The notes under the pieces were generated by a model that searched no databases, had not been told where the DNA came from, and saw only the letters and a list, made by a program, of their open reading frames with translations. Below are positions 33,373 through 42,479 of a stretch of 64,000 bases of DNA, piece by piece. The stretch comes from Paenibacillus turpanensis (lineage in GTDB: Bacteria > Bacillota > Bacilli > Paenibacillales > YIM-B00363): positions 62,001 to 126,000 of the forward strand of contig NZ_WTLI01000015.1 of the NCBI RefSeq assembly GCF_011421635.1, in the 5' to 3' direction. The position numbers and the translations under genes are program-made. Positions within the stretch are counted from its first letter, which is position 1, and every line of letters begins with the position of its first letter.

Positions 33373-36042
33373 ATGAAAAAAGCGTTTTACCTGTCCAAAT
33401 GCTTGCTTGCGGCGAGTCTCGCGGTTGCCGGTTGGTCTGCAGTGATTCCGTCCATTCAAGCGGCGGAAGTTCAATCGGAAGCATCCTTAAAGCTAGTGAA
33501 AGAAGAAGCCATTTCGTATGGTGTGATTCTACGAACCTATCAATATAGCACCACACGTGACAAAAAGCCGGCGTATACGACGGTGCGGGTCATCCAGGCG
33601 GATTTGCAAAATCCGCATGTGCGAGTCGATGTGTTGACAGGGGTAAACAATCAATTTACGAAAAAAGCAACCACGCTGGAAATGGCGACGGAACGCGGGG
33701 CCATTGCGGGTGTGAATGGCGATTTTTATAATACGCAAGCGGAAGGCGTGCCGGTTGGCCCGCAAATTTCCAGCGGTGAGCTGATGGCGACGCCGCCATA
33801 TTTGCCGGGGTTTTATACGTTTGCGATTACGAAGGATCGCCAGCCGGTCATTGATTTGTTCACTTTTAAAGGGGAAATGAAAACGAAGAATGGCGCCTCC
33901 TATCCGCTGGGCGGCATTAACAAGACCTATTACTGGTACGAGCCAAGCGGCCAGCACAGCATGATCGACGGCTTGTATATGTACACCAGCGCCTGGGGAC
34001 AGGTCGACCGTTCCAATGACGGCGTCACCTACCCAACGGAAGTGCTGGTGCGCAACGGCATAGTGGAGCAGGTGCTGGATAACGGCATCGTCGACATGAT
34101 CCCGCCTGAGGATGGGTACATTCTTCGTGCCTCCGGTAAAGCGGCCGAGTTCGTGCTGCAGCAGTTTAAAGTAGGCGAGCCGGTCATCGCGGAATATGAG
34201 ATTACCCCGGCCGACCCGAACAAGACGCTCGACTGGAAAAATATCGAGGTCATGATCGGCGGCCATACGATTATGGTGGACGAAGCCAAGCCGACCGCCT
34301 TTGCCCGTGAGGTGGCAAGCTTAGCCGGTTTCCGCGCCCGCACAGGCGTAGGTTATTCGCAGGATGGCCGTTACGTGTACATGCTTGCGGCAGATCGTCG
34401 TGGAGACAGCGCCGGCCTGTCGATGAAAGAGTTCCAGGATGTTATGATTCAAGCCGGCGTTTGGCGCGGGATGAATCTCGATGGCGGCGGTTCGACGCAG
34501 ATGGTGGCCCGTCCGCTGGGAGATTTTCAACCGCAGCTGGTGAATGAAACGGAATATGGAACCCAACGTAAAATAGTTAATAGTTTGGGTGTATTTTCCG
34601 ATGCGCCCCCTGTTTCTTTGCAGGGGGTTGAGATTAAGGGAGCTAAAGCTTTGTTTATGGGCGAATCGTCTGAGCTTTCTATTAAAGCCTACGATAATTA
34701 CTATAATCCGGTTGATCCGGCTTCCTTACTGCTGAAATGGGAGCTGCCGGAAGCCGGAGCTATTGCGATGGACGGGATGAAGGTAACCGGCCTGAAGCCG
34801 GGCAAGGCGAGCCTTGCGGTTTCGGCTGCGGATGAAGGCATTGGCGGCAATCCGCCGGCAACGGTGCGGAAGGAGTCGCAAATTGAAGTGATCGGCAGAC
34901 AGCAAATTCAAGCCCTGTCCGTATCAGCGGTAACGAACGGCTTCCTCGAGGGCGGTTCGTATCCGTTGAAGGTAACGGCCGTTTTGAAAAACGGCGAGAC
35001 TCGCACGGTGCCGCCGAAGTCCATCCAATGGGAGCTTCGTGGCTTGAAGGGCAAGGTTGAAGGCGACGTGCTGACGATCGAAAACTTTGAACCGAACACG
35101 GTAGGCCGTGTCATTGCGAGATACGATGGATTCAGCGCTATGCTGTCGATCGAAAGAGGAACGGAAACGAAGTTTACCGATTTCGATACCACCCCATTCA
35201 TGATTACCTTTGAGAGCTACCCTGATTTCGTTAAGGGTGCTGTGGCATTGCAAAAGGGCTACCAAGGCCAAGAGCCGAATAACCAAGTGCTTAAGCTGGC
35301 GTATGATTTTACCGAAGGAACGGGTGTAAAAGCGGCTTACGCTGATTTTGCGGACGGAATTTCTGTCGCAGGCAAGCCTTCGATTTTGAAGGTGCGCGTA
35401 TTCGGGGACGGCAGCAACCACCGGTTGAGAGCTGAATTTTTAGATGAAAACAACAAGTTCCAGCGTGTTGATCTCGCGCCGCAAATCAATTGGACGGGCT
35501 GGAAAACTGTTTCCATGAGCCTTGAAGAGAACAAAATCAGCTACCCGACCAAGCTGCATCAAATTTACGTGGTAAATAATGCGGAAGGTCAAGATGAGCG
35601 CCCGATGAAGGGTGAAATCGCGCTGGATACGGTAAGCTTCGTCTATCAGAAGCAAGCCTCCGATCAAAAGGCCAAGCCGGTGGTTAAGCTCACGGTGGAC
35701 AAGAAGGAGCTGACCGTAGACGGAAAGGCGATGAAGCTGGATCAGGCTCCGGTCATTCGTAACGACTTAACGCTTGTGCCGATCAAATTTATCGGGGATG
35801 CGCTGGGCGGCGAAGTGCTGTGGACGGCGGATGAGCGGAAGGTGACGATTTTCAGGGACGGTCATATGATCGAAATGTGGGTAGACCAGACCGACTTGAT
35901 CGTGAATGGCCAGGCGGCCGTGAGTGATGTAGCGCCGACGATTATCGGAAACCGGACGATGGTGCCGCTGCGCCTCCTGTCGGAAAAGCTCGGATGGAAA
36001 GTGACCTGGGCGCCTAAAACGCGTTCAATCACGGTGGAATAA
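33373..36042 (+). CDS. secreted phosphodiester glycosidase-like protein with copper-amine-oxidase-type C-terminal domain
   Basis: An 889-residue exported protein. ATG 33373 follows AAGGGAGAG and starts a signal peptide (KKAFYLSKCLLAASLAVAG, cleavage near IQAAEV). The frame is open far upstream over metK, but that part is shadow sequence. Residues about 60-405 form a phosphodiester glycosidase (NAGPA/DUF2233, PF09992) domain. Its motifs include GVNGDFYNTQAEGVPVGPQI, GRYVYMLAADRRGDSAGLS and GMNLDGGGSTQMV. Two beta-rich modules follow (about 410-780). The last ~110 residues are two copies of the stalk-like motif DLTLVPIKFIGDALGGEVLW/NRTMVPLRLLSEKLGWKVTW. Members act on phosphodiester-linked wall sugars; a wall-polymer trimming role is inferred. 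Confidence 0.88.
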   Translation: MKKAFYLSKCLLAASLAVAGWSAVIPSIQAAEVQSEASLKLVKEEAISYGVILRTYQYSTTRDKKPAYTTVRVIQADLQNPHVRVDVLTGVNNQFTKKATTLEMATERGAIAGVNGDFYNTQAEGVPVGPQISSGELMATPPYLPGFYTFAITKDRQPVIDLFTFKGEMKTKNGASYPLGGINKTYYWYEPSGQHSMIDGLYMYTSAWGQVDRSNDGVTYPTEVLVRNGIVEQVLDNGIVDMIPPEDGYILRASGKAAEFVLQQFKVGEPVIAEYEITPADPNKTLDWKNIEVMIGGHTIMVDEAKPTAFAREVASLAGFRARTGVGYSQDGRYVYMLAADRRGDSAGLSMKEFQDVMIQAGVWRGMNLDGGGSTQMVARPLGDFQPQLVNETEYGTQRKIVNSLGVFSDAPPVSLQGVEIKGAKALFMGESSELSIKAYDNYYNPVDPASLLLKWELPEAGAIAMDGMKVTGLKPGKASLAVSAADEGIGGNPPATVRKESQIEVIGRQQIQALSVSAVTNGFLEGGSYPLKVTAVLKNGETRTVPPKSIQWELRGLKGKVEGDVLTIENFEPNTVGRVIARYDGFSAMLSIERGTETKFTDFDTTPFMITFESYPDFVKGAVALQKGYQGQEPNNQVLKLAYDFTEGTGVKAAYADFADGISVAGKPSILKVRVFGDGSNHRLRAEFLDENNKFQRVDLAPQINWTGWKTVSMSLEENKISYPTKLHQIYVVNNAEGQDERPMKGEIALDTVSFVYQKQASDQKAKPVVKLTVDKKELTVDGKAMKLDQAPVIRNDLTLVPIKFIGDALGGEVLWTADERKVTIFRDGHMIEMWVDQTDLIVNGQAAVSDVAPTIIGNRTMVPLRLLSEKLGWKVTWAPKTRSITVE

Positions 36043-36138
36043 GAGCGTTGGCCTATGGGGATGGGCAATTAAGCCCATTTACGAGTATAATATGAAATAG
36101 CATACTATATAATGTCAGACATGGAAAAGAGGGCCGCC

Positions 36139-37326
36139 GTGGACATCAGCCTTGATTCGATTGACCGTGTCATAAAAAATGCGACACAAGTCATGGAAAG
36201 CAGCAAGTATCAAATCTTCGAAATTACAGAAGGCGCACGGAAAGAGCTTGCTGCACTTAACCATGAGCTAGAGAACGTCATTCAAGAAACTTATGCTATT
36301 ATTGATAAAGTGGATCAGTTGGAAACCGAGTTTAAACGGGCACGCTTGCGATTGATAGAGGTAAGCCGGGATTTCCAGCGTTATTCCGAAAATGATATCC
36401 GCGATGCCTATGAAAATGCGACGCAGCTGCAGTTCCAAGTGACCATTCACCGGGAGAAGGAATTCGCGCTGAAGGAACGGCGAAACGAGCTTCAGCAGCG
36501 AATCCGCAGCAGTGAACGTACGATTGAGCGTGCGGAATCGGTGGCTTCGCAAATCAATGTTGTTCTCGAATATTTGTCGGGTGACCTGAAGGAAGTCCCG
36601 AAAATTATCGAATCGGCGAAAAATCGACAGCAGCTTGGGTTCAAAATTATTTTGGCCCAGGAGGAGGAACGGAAGCGGGTGGCGCGGGAGCTGCATGACG
36701 GCCCTGCCCAATCGCTGGCGAACTTGGTGCTGCGAGCAGAAATTGCCGAGCGGATGCTGGCGAAGGAGCAGTATGCTAATGTAAAGGAAGAGCTGAGCGA
36801 TCTAAAGAGCCAAATTCGGCTTGAGCTTGGTGAGGTCCGCAAAATCATGTTTAATTTGCGGCCGATGGCGCTTGATGATTTGGGTATTGTTCCAGCTCTC
36901 CGTAAGTTTGTGGAGGATTTCGAAGAGAAAACGAAGCTTCGCACCAAGTTCGATCTCATCGGAAAAGAACAGCGTCTGCCTTCCGCGATGGAGGTGGCGA
37001 TTTTCCGGTTAGTGCAAGAAGCGTTTTCTAATGTTTATAAACACGCGGAAGCGTCTTTCTTGTCGTTGACGGTAACCTTTCAAATGCACATGGTGAAGAT
37101 TGTGGTGCAGGACAATGGGGTTGGTTTCCGTACGGACAAGCTGGAGACCTTGCCGAAAGAGCGATCTAATTTTGGGATCGTCGGCATGCGGGAAAGGATT
37201 GAGCTATTGGAAGGCCGCATCGAAATTGAATCAGAGCCGAATGCGGGAACCAAGATTTCCATGCTCATTCCAGTGAACATCCAATCCAAGGAGGATCCCA
37301 ACGATGACGGATCAGAGACCAGATAA
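36139..37326 (+). CDS. degS: sensor histidine kinase DegS
   Basis: DegS is a soluble kinase that phosphorylates DegU and so controls exoenzymes, motility, competence and biofilm genes. The ~395-residue protein has the N-terminal DegS sensor coiled coil (about residues 1-170), the phospho-acceptor motif VARELHDGPAQSLANLVLRA (His in ELHDGPAQ) and a HATPase domain (VQDNGVGF, FGIVGMRERIELLEGRI). GTG 36139 is chosen for the AAAAGAGGG just upstream and for a start near DISLDSIDRVIKNA. ATGs at 36112 and 36121 are in frame but lack ribosome sites and overlap a TATAAT at 36108. It overlaps degU by 23 bases. Confidence 0.95.
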   Translation: MDISLDSIDRVIKNATQVMESSKYQIFEITEGARKELAALNHELENVIQETYAIIDKVDQLETEFKRARLRLIEVSRDFQRYSENDIRDAYENATQLQFQVTIHREKEFALKERRNELQQRIRSSERTIERAESVASQINVVLEYLSGDLKEVPKIIESAKNRQQLGFKIILAQEEERKRVARELHDGPAQSLANLVLRAEIAERMLAKEQYANVKEELSDLKSQIRLELGEVRKIMFNLRPMALDDLGIVPALRKFVEDFEEKTKLRTKFDLIGKEQRLPSAMEVAIFRLVQEAFSNVYKHAEASFLSLTVTFQMHMVKIVVQDNGVGFRTDKLETLPKERSNFGIVGMRERIELLEGRIEIESEPNAGTKISMLIPVNIQSKEDPNDDGSETR

Positions 37327-38032
37327 AGTAAAGCTATTGCTCGCGGATGACCACCAGCTTTTTCGGGAAGGTCTAAAGCGTATTATTAATATGGAAAATG
37401 ATTTAGAGGTTGTCGGGGAATGCGGCGACGGCATTCGTGTGGTGGAAATGTGCAATGAGGTACATCCGGACGTCGTACTGATGGATATTAACATGCCGAT
37501 CGAGAACGGGGTAGCGGCCACCACGAAAATCCGCGATTTTTTCCCGGATATTAAGGTCATTATTTTATCGATCCATGATGATGAAAGCTATGTATTCGAA
37601 ACGCTTCGTAAAGGCGCGACAGGTTACCTGCTGAAGGATATGGAAGCAGAGGAGCTGCTCAACGCCGTTCGCGCGGTTGTGGCGGGACAAGCGTATATTC
37701 ATCCGAAGGTAACAGGCAAGCTTATTAACCAACTTCGCCGGATGACGTACCTAGATGAGAAGGGCTATGCGGGCGAACGTCAGGCGGCCGTTACCTCCGA
37801 GGATGCCGGCGTGAAGTATATTCATCACGATAACAGCCCGCTGACTCGTCGTGAGGCGGAGGTGCTTCGGCTCATGGCTGAAGGCAAAAGCAATAAATCG
37901 ATTGGCGAGTTCTTGTTTATTAGTGAAAAAACGGTGAAAAACCATGTGAGCAGCATTTTGCAAAAGATGGAGGTTGACGACCGAACGCAGGCCGTTATCA
38001 TCTCCATTAAAAATGGCTGGGTCACTTTGTAG
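37304..38032 (+). CDS. degU: two-component response regulator DegU
   Basis: A 242-residue NarL/LuxR-type response regulator. The receiver domain shows the acidic pair in LLADDHQLFREGLKRI, the phospho-acceptor Asp in VVLMDINMP and the Lys in GYLLKDME. The C-terminal helix-turn-helix is LTRREAEVLRLMAEGKSNK through ISEKTVKNHVSSILQKM. CCAAGGAGG precedes the ATG inside the end of degS, so the pair is translationally coupled. The linker between domains (about residues 145-175) is longer than the LuxR-type minimum, as is usual for DegU. Confidence 0.96.
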   Translation: MTDQRPDKVKLLLADDHQLFREGLKRIINMENDLEVVGECGDGIRVVEMCNEVHPDVVLMDINMPIENGVAATTKIRDFFPDIKVIILSIHDDESYVFETLRKGATGYLLKDMEAEELLNAVRAVVAGQAYIHPKVTGKLINQLRRMTYLDEKGYAGERQAAVTSEDAGVKYIHHDNSPLTRREAEVLRLMAEGKSNKSIGEFLFISEKTVKNHVSSILQKMEVDDRTQAVIISIKNGWVTL

Positions 38033-38149
38033 TGCAGGCACCTTCCCCCTCTGTGCGGCATATAGATGAAGTAAGCACAGCTTACGAGGCAAGTCCGGCT
38101 GATCCGCAAGGAACGCGTCGGGCTGGCCGCACCAGAGGAGGTTTGCCGC

Positions 38150-38545
38150 ATGGTGGAGAGTTTGTTAGTCATTGTCGGCGTATATGGGTTGTGTGTCGCA
38201 TGGGTGCACTGGATACACGCTCGCAGCCGGGGAGAGGAACGAGTGCCGCACTACATCCTTGTTACACATAATAATCAAAGCTCGATAGAATGGGTGCTGC
38301 GTCTGTTGACCTGTTGGTCGTGGATGCATGGTACGGATGTCAAGGTAACGATTTTGGATGCTGCTTCCGAGGATGACACACTCTCGATTATTGAGAAGCG
38401 GAGTATTCTTCAGACGGTGGAGGTGCGCCGGATGCGGAATGAAGAGGATGTCGAGACGGTGGCGGCGGCTTACGAAGGTCGAAAAGATGTCGTCATTACG
38501 CGTCTGTCCCAAGGTGAGTCCCTTCAGCGATCGGCGGCTTGGTAA
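38150..38545 (+). CDS. small membrane hypothetical protein downstream of degU
   Basis: A 131-residue protein with one N-terminal membrane segment (LLVIVGVYGLCVAWVHWIHA). A cytoplasmic or exported domain follows containing VPHYILVTHNNQSSIEWVLRLL and VKVTILDAASEDDTLSIIEK. The last pattern resembles the nucleotide-binding strand-loop of GT2 glycosyltransferases, but the protein is too short to be a complete enzyme. AGAGGAGG stands eight bases before the ATG. It is 117 bases after degU and before a terminator-like hairpin, so it may be part of the degS-degU transcript. Function unknown. Confidence 0.7.
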   Translation: MVESLLVIVGVYGLCVAWVHWIHARSRGEERVPHYILVTHNNQSSIEWVLRLLTCWSWMHGTDVKVTILDAASEDDTLSIIEKRSILQTVEVRRMRNEEDVETVAAAYEGRKDVVITRLSQGESLQRSAAW

Positions 38546-38871
38546 GCGTTCTGGAGCGTCGGTGAAAGCCGGAATGGAATCGCTTGCAAGGGCGGAGGCG
38601 GCAAGGGAGCAGCCAGGGAAATGCATAAGTAAATATGATGACGGACGCAAAGCATGCGCCGCTCTTCACAGGTAGGGGATTCCTTATTTCTGTGGAGAGC
38701 GGTGTTTTGCGTTTCTGGGGGTGTAGGGGTGTATACGGCTTGTCGATCAGGGAGTGGGAGAGTGAAGAATTTGGGCGGGGTGGTATCGAAGGAATGAATG
38801 AGGAGAGGGATAACAGCTGTATTGGGGAGATGTGAGATACTTCTGAAAATGGCTTGGAAGGGGGCGTAGTG
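38546..38871 (+). other. intergenic region before comFA
   Basis: This ~326-base stretch holds a terminator-like hairpin (38659-38708) and otherwise G-rich sequence. A 66-codon open frame at 38635-38835 has low-complexity content and no ribosome site. No ComK box (AAAA-N5-TTTT) and no clear sigma-A promoter was found. Confidence 0.5.
38659..38708 (+). terminator. long-loop terminator after the degU region
   Basis: CCGCTCTTCACAG pairs with CTGTGGAGAGCGG (38690-38702) over 13 bp with one G-T pair and an 18-nt loop, followed by TGTTTT. Confidence 0.65.
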
Positions 38872-40749
38872 ATGAAGGCGGTCGTCTATGGCGTTGGTAA
38901 CGGGAAAGGAGCCGAGAGCTCTGGATCTTGGAGAGTGTCGCTGCATTGGGCGAGCACGGTGGCATTTTTGGTGGAAAAGGGGGTAAAGGAGGTAGTGCTG
39001 CTTCCTGCGGCAGTATCGTTTGGGCAGGCTGTATTACTGAGTGAAGCGCTTGAGAAGCACGGAAGGCTGGGCCGGGCCGTTCAGCAGCTGGAACAGAGGG
39101 GGGTTCCTTTACCGCAAGCGGCAAGGGAGTGGAAATTGCGCCGTGTACTGCTGGATCGGGACATGGATCGGCGGTACCGTGAAGGGGGGGTTGGCATTGA
39201 TGCTGGCGGGCTTTCGAGGTTCGGAGTGAATGTGGCATCGGGTGAGTTATCAGAGTTGGTAGGGGGCAGGTCGCTGCTGATGGAGGAGCTAATGTCTTTT
39301 CTATCCGCTTGCGGTGTGGAGCTGGAGATCCCAGTCGAGGTCATGCTGGAGAAGGCTTCGCTAAGGGGGGAGCTGAGAAGCTTGAACGGCCTGGAGCTGG
39401 CTGAAGAGAAGGGCCGAGGCTGGCTCTTCGGGCTTGGAGGCAGTAAGACCAAGGGCTGGAGCTTCCGGTGCCGAAGATGTGGAAGCGGGATGGACAAGCT
39501 CCATTTTACATGGTGCCCGACTTGTGAGGCGGAGTGCCCTTATTGTGAGGCGTGCTTGACGATGGGGCGGGTTCGTCTTTGTTCGGTACTGGTGGAGGGC
39601 ACAGGAACGGGGATGCCAAGTGACGAAGGAGAGAGCTGCAGTGCGCAGCCGCTGGATTCGTGGGGGCTGAGTCCTGCGCAGGAGGCGGCAGCCAAAGAGG
39701 GCATGTGCTTTTTGCGCCAGTCTTGGCAAGGCAGAAGCAGGAAGGAGGATCGCCGCTTTCTCATCTGGGCGGTTACCGGAGCGGGAAAGACGGAAATGAT
39801 TTTCCCGCTCATCGATGATGAGCTTGCTCGCGGCGGAAGGGTGCTCATAGGTACGCCGAGACGGGATGTCGTTATCGAGCTTATGCCGCGGATTAAGAAG
39901 GCTTTTCCGTCACGAAGGGTAGTGACGCTTTACGGCGGAAGCGAGGAGCGATGGGAAAGCGGAGAGATTACGCTCGCCACGACTCACCAGCTGCTGCGCT
40001 TCTCGCAGGCTTTTGATTTAGGCATCATCGATGAAATCGATGCCTTTCCATATCACGGCGATGCCATGCTGCATCATGCCGTGCTGCGTTCGCTGCGGCC
40101 GGAGGGCCGGATGCTGCTGCTGACGGCGACGCCTCCGCCGGAGCTGAGGCGCCAAATGCGCCAGGGAGCGCTTGCGCATGTGAAGGTGCCGGTGCGGTAT
40201 CACCGCCATCCGCTGCCGGTGCCCGTGTGGATCGGGCCGGAGGGGATCAGCAGCATGCTGAAGCGGGGCAAGCTGTCCCGGAAGCTGGCGGATCGCATGC
40301 GCCGATCGGTAGACCGCGGGGCGCAGCTGTTTGTGTTTGTGCCCGAAATTAGAGTAGTGGAACCGGTAAAGCGGCTGTTGGAACGGAATTTCCCTTCCGT
40401 GCGTATCGAGGGCACGGCATCTGTCGATGCAGAACGAAGCGCCAAGGTACAGGCGTTTCGGCAGAAGGAGATCCGCATTCTGGTCACAACGACAATTTTG
40501 GAACGGGGGGTGACGGTGCCGATGTCGGATGTCTATATTTTCGATGCGCATTCCTCCTTATTTGATGAGGCTGCGTTGGTGCAGATGGCGGGACGAGCGG
40601 GGCGGTCGGCACAGGACCCTGCGGGCTATGTCGTCTTTGTCGGAGCGGATCGAACCCGAGGGCAGCGCGGTGCGATTCAGCAAATATGCACGATGAATAA
40701 GCTTGCAAAGAAGAACGGCTTTTTACGGGGAAAGGAGGAGCAAGGATGA
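38872..40749 (+). CDS. comFA: competence helicase-like ATPase ComFA
   Basis: ComFA is an ATP-dependent DNA translocase involved in uptake of single-stranded DNA in competence. The 625-residue protein has an N-terminal region of about 200 residues, a four-Cys-pair zinc region (CRRCGSGMDKLHFTWCPTC then CPYC), Walker A WAVTGAGKTEM, a DEID-type box IIDEIDAFPYHGD, motif III LLLTATPP, and helicase motif VI near QMAGRAGRS. ATG 38872 follows GGAAGGGGG by nine bases. It is longer than the ~460 residues of B. subtilis ComFA, the difference lying at the N-terminus. It overlaps comFC by four bases. Confidence 0.93.
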   Translation: MKAVVYGVGNGKGAESSGSWRVSLHWASTVAFLVEKGVKEVVLLPAAVSFGQAVLLSEALEKHGRLGRAVQQLEQRGVPLPQAAREWKLRRVLLDRDMDRRYREGGVGIDAGGLSRFGVNVASGELSELVGGRSLLMEELMSFLSACGVELEIPVEVMLEKASLRGELRSLNGLELAEEKGRGWLFGLGGSKTKGWSFRCRRCGSGMDKLHFTWCPTCEAECPYCEACLTMGRVRLCSVLVEGTGTGMPSDEGESCSAQPLDSWGLSPAQEAAAKEGMCFLRQSWQGRSRKEDRRFLIWAVTGAGKTEMIFPLIDDELARGGRVLIGTPRRDVVIELMPRIKKAFPSRRVVTLYGGSEERWESGEITLATTHQLLRFSQAFDLGIIDEIDAFPYHGDAMLHHAVLRSLRPEGRMLLLTATPPPELRRQMRQGALAHVKVPVRYHRHPLPVPVWIGPEGISSMLKRGKLSRKLADRMRRSVDRGAQLFVFVPEIRVVEPVKRLLERNFPSVRIEGTASVDAERSAKVQAFRQKEIRILVTTTILERGVTVPMSDVYIFDAHSSLFDEAALVQMAGRAGRSAQDPAGYVVFVGADRTRGQRGAIQQICTMNKLAKKNGFLRGKEEQG

Positions 40750-41591
40750 GTGGCAGCTTCCTGCTGGAACGCTGGGAGCAAGTGCTCCAATGGCTCGGAA
40801 CGAAGCCCATTCCGTGCCGTGTGTGCGGTGCTGATGCAGCAGGCAGCGGCCGTCCGGATGTGCTGCGACACTCTGTATTAGATCAGCTGCTTTGTCCGGC
40901 GTGCTTTACGCGGATCCCTTGGATTCATGAGGTGCAGTGTGAACGCTGCGGCCGGGGGGAATGTTGTCCGGATTGTGCCCGGGCTGGCGTGACGTTTCAT
41001 TATCATAGGAATCGGGGGGCGGTTCGTTACGACGGCGAAATGAAGGAGTGGCTGGGGCTGTATAAGTACCGTGGGATGGAAAGGCTCGAGCCGGTATTTT
41101 ACGGGATGCTGCATCACGCATATCATCTGCTCCTGGAGGCGATGGAGAGAGAGGGTGCAGCGGTTAGCAAGCCTGTCCTTACCTTTGTGCCAGTGAGTGA
41201 AGAGCGGCTGCAGGAGCGGGGATTTAACCAGGCTGAGCGAATGGCTGCGGGCTTAGGGAAATCAATGAAAATGGACGTTTTCCCTCTAATAAAACGGGTG
41301 CGGCATACCGATAAACAAAGTATGAAAAGCCGCGGAGACCGTCTGCGGGATATGGAGCTTGCCTTCGCGATGGACTCGGAAGGCGCCCGCCAGTTTCAAG
41401 CGATGGTACGGTCACGTCTAATGACAAGTCAGTCAGCGTCGCGGAACCGAGTGAAGGAGCTGCATCAACTGATTCCCCCGATCATCCTGATTGATGACGT
41501 TTACACGACGGGGAGCACCATGCAGCAATGTGCCGGTTTGCTAAGGTCACAGCTTGGTGTGGACGTGTACGGGTTGACCTGGGCGCGGTGA
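40746..41591 (+). CDS. comFC: competence phosphoribosyltransferase-like protein ComFC
   Basis: A partner of ComFA in DNA uptake, related to GntX. The 281-residue protein has a zinc-ribbon-like N-terminus (CRVCGAD, CPACF, CERCGRGECCPDC), then a PRTase fold with LGLYKYRG, PVSEERLQERGFNQAE and the PRPP loop IILIDDVYTTGSTM. It starts in the ATGA overlap with comFA, so the genes are translationally coupled. At 281 residues it is somewhat longer than many ComFC proteins; the zinc region is expanded by about 20 residues. Confidence 0.93.
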   Translation: MSGSFLLERWEQVLQWLGTKPIPCRVCGADAAGSGRPDVLRHSVLDQLLCPACFTRIPWIHEVQCERCGRGECCPDCARAGVTFHYHRNRGAVRYDGEMKEWLGLYKYRGMERLEPVFYGMLHHAYHLLLEAMEREGAAVSKPVLTFVPVSEERLQERGFNQAERMAAGLGKSMKMDVFPLIKRVRHTDKQSMKSRGDRLRDMELAFAMDSEGARQFQAMVRSRLMTSQSASRNRVKELHQLIPPIILIDDVYTTGSTMQQCAGLLRSQLGVDVYGLTWAR

Positions 41592-41679
41592 GAGGATCAC
41601 TATTTTACAAGATATACAAGCTTTGTGGTTATAAAGTAAACTAGGATTACAAAGACTAAATAGAAGGGGTGTCCCCGCG

Positions 41680-42093
41680 ATGAGTATGAATATAGGCAAT
41701 TGCAGCCGTTGCGGACGAGTGTATGCGAAGAATCCTTTTCACGACGTTTGTCCAGCTTGTGTAAAGGATATCGATAAAATGTACGAGGTCGTATCCAAGT
41801 ATCTGCGTGAGAACCGGGGCGCCGGGATTCAGCAGGTGAGTGATGAGACGGAAGTGCCGGTTCGGCAGATTGTGAAGTTTATTCGCGAAGGCCGCATCTC
41901 CATTATGAATATGCCGAATATGAGCATTCCCTGTGAATCCTGCGGCATTTCCATTCGTGAAGGCCACTTGTGTGATGATTGCCGGAAGAAGCTCAGTCGC
42001 GATGTGCGTCATTTAAGCGAAGACGAGAAGCGGGAGCAGGCGCTCAAGCAGCAGCAGGATAAGCGCAGTAACTATAATATAAATGACAAATGA
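41680..42093 (+). CDS. yvyF: flagellar operon protein YvyF
   Basis: A 137-residue regulator-like protein (TIGR03826 family). The N-terminal zinc knuckle is CSRCGRVYAKNPFHDVCPAC and a second Cys4 cluster is CESCGISIREGHLCDDC. Between them is a helix-turn-helix-like segment (GIQQVSDETEVPVRQIVKFI). AGAAGGGGTG precedes the ATG. It lies between comFC and flgM as in Bacillus. Its function in flagellar control is not established. Confidence 0.9.
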   Translation: MSMNIGNCSRCGRVYAKNPFHDVCPACVKDIDKMYEVVSKYLRENRGAGIQQVSDETEVPVRQIVKFIREGRISIMNMPNMSIPCESCGISIREGHLCDDCRKKLSRDVRHLSEDEKREQALKQQQDKRSNYNINDK

Positions 42094-42115
42094 CGGCCAA
42101 GGTCGCTGAGAGGGC

Positions 42116-42144
42116 TAAACATTAGACCGCAACGTGCCGATAAT
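42116..42144 (+). promoter_or_regulatory. sigma-D promoter of flgM
   Basis: TAAA (42116-42119), a 16-base spacer and GCCGATAAT (42136-42144). It fits the motility sigma-factor consensus TAAA-N15-GCCGATAT closely. The -10 lies within the left arm of the yvyF terminator. Confidence 0.75.
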
Positions 42145-42169
42145 AGTTATAGACTATTATCGGTTTTTT
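42137..42169 (+). terminator. intrinsic terminator after yvyF, overlapping the flgM promoter
   Basis: CCGATAATAGT (42137-42147) pairs perfectly with ACTATTATCGG (42153-42163), followed by TTTTTT. A transcript from the overlapping sigma-D promoter would begin near the loop and escape the hairpin. Confidence 0.88.
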
Positions 42170-42199
42170 AATTGAATCGCAAGATATGAGGTGACGACG

Positions 42200-42451
42200 A
42201 TGAGAATTAATGATTCCTCGCGAATTAACGGTGTAAACCCTTATAGGAAATCAAACGTTGGGCAGACATCTGCGTCCGATATGAAGAAAGGGAAGAGGGA
42301 TGAAGTCCAGATTTCAGCGGAAGCGAAAGAAATGCTGGGCAATGCCTCGAATACAGAAAAGCTGGAGAAGCTGAAGGACCAAATTTCCAGCGGCACTTAT
42401 CAGGTGGATGCTTATAAACTAGCAGATAAGCTGTATCCTTACTTTAAGTAA
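42200..42451 (+). CDS. flgM: anti-sigma-D factor FlgM
   Basis: FlgM holds sigma-D inactive until the hook is finished and FlgM is removed. The 83-residue protein starts MRINDSSRINGVNPYRKS, as family members do, and ends with the sigma-binding helices (EKLEKLKDQISSGTYQVDA, LADKLYPYF). The DEVQISAEAKEML segment is conserved. ATG 42200 is chosen because GAGGTG lies six bases upstream; GTG 42191 is within that site. A sigma-D promoter directly upstream gives feedback control. Confidence 0.93.
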   Translation: MRINDSSRINGVNPYRKSNVGQTSASDMKKGKRDEVQISAEAKEMLGNASNTEKLEKLKDQISSGTYQVDAYKLADKLYPYFK

Positions 42452-42479
42452 TGCTATGAAGAAAAGAGGATGAATGACT

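Noticed and set aside
36061..36078. Terminator ATGGGC/GCCCAT before degS
   Set aside because: A 6-bp stem with only TTT after it is too weak to call.
38635..38835. 66-codon open frame before comFA
   Set aside because: No ribosome site, low-complexity Gly/Glu content, and overlap with a terminator-like hairpin.
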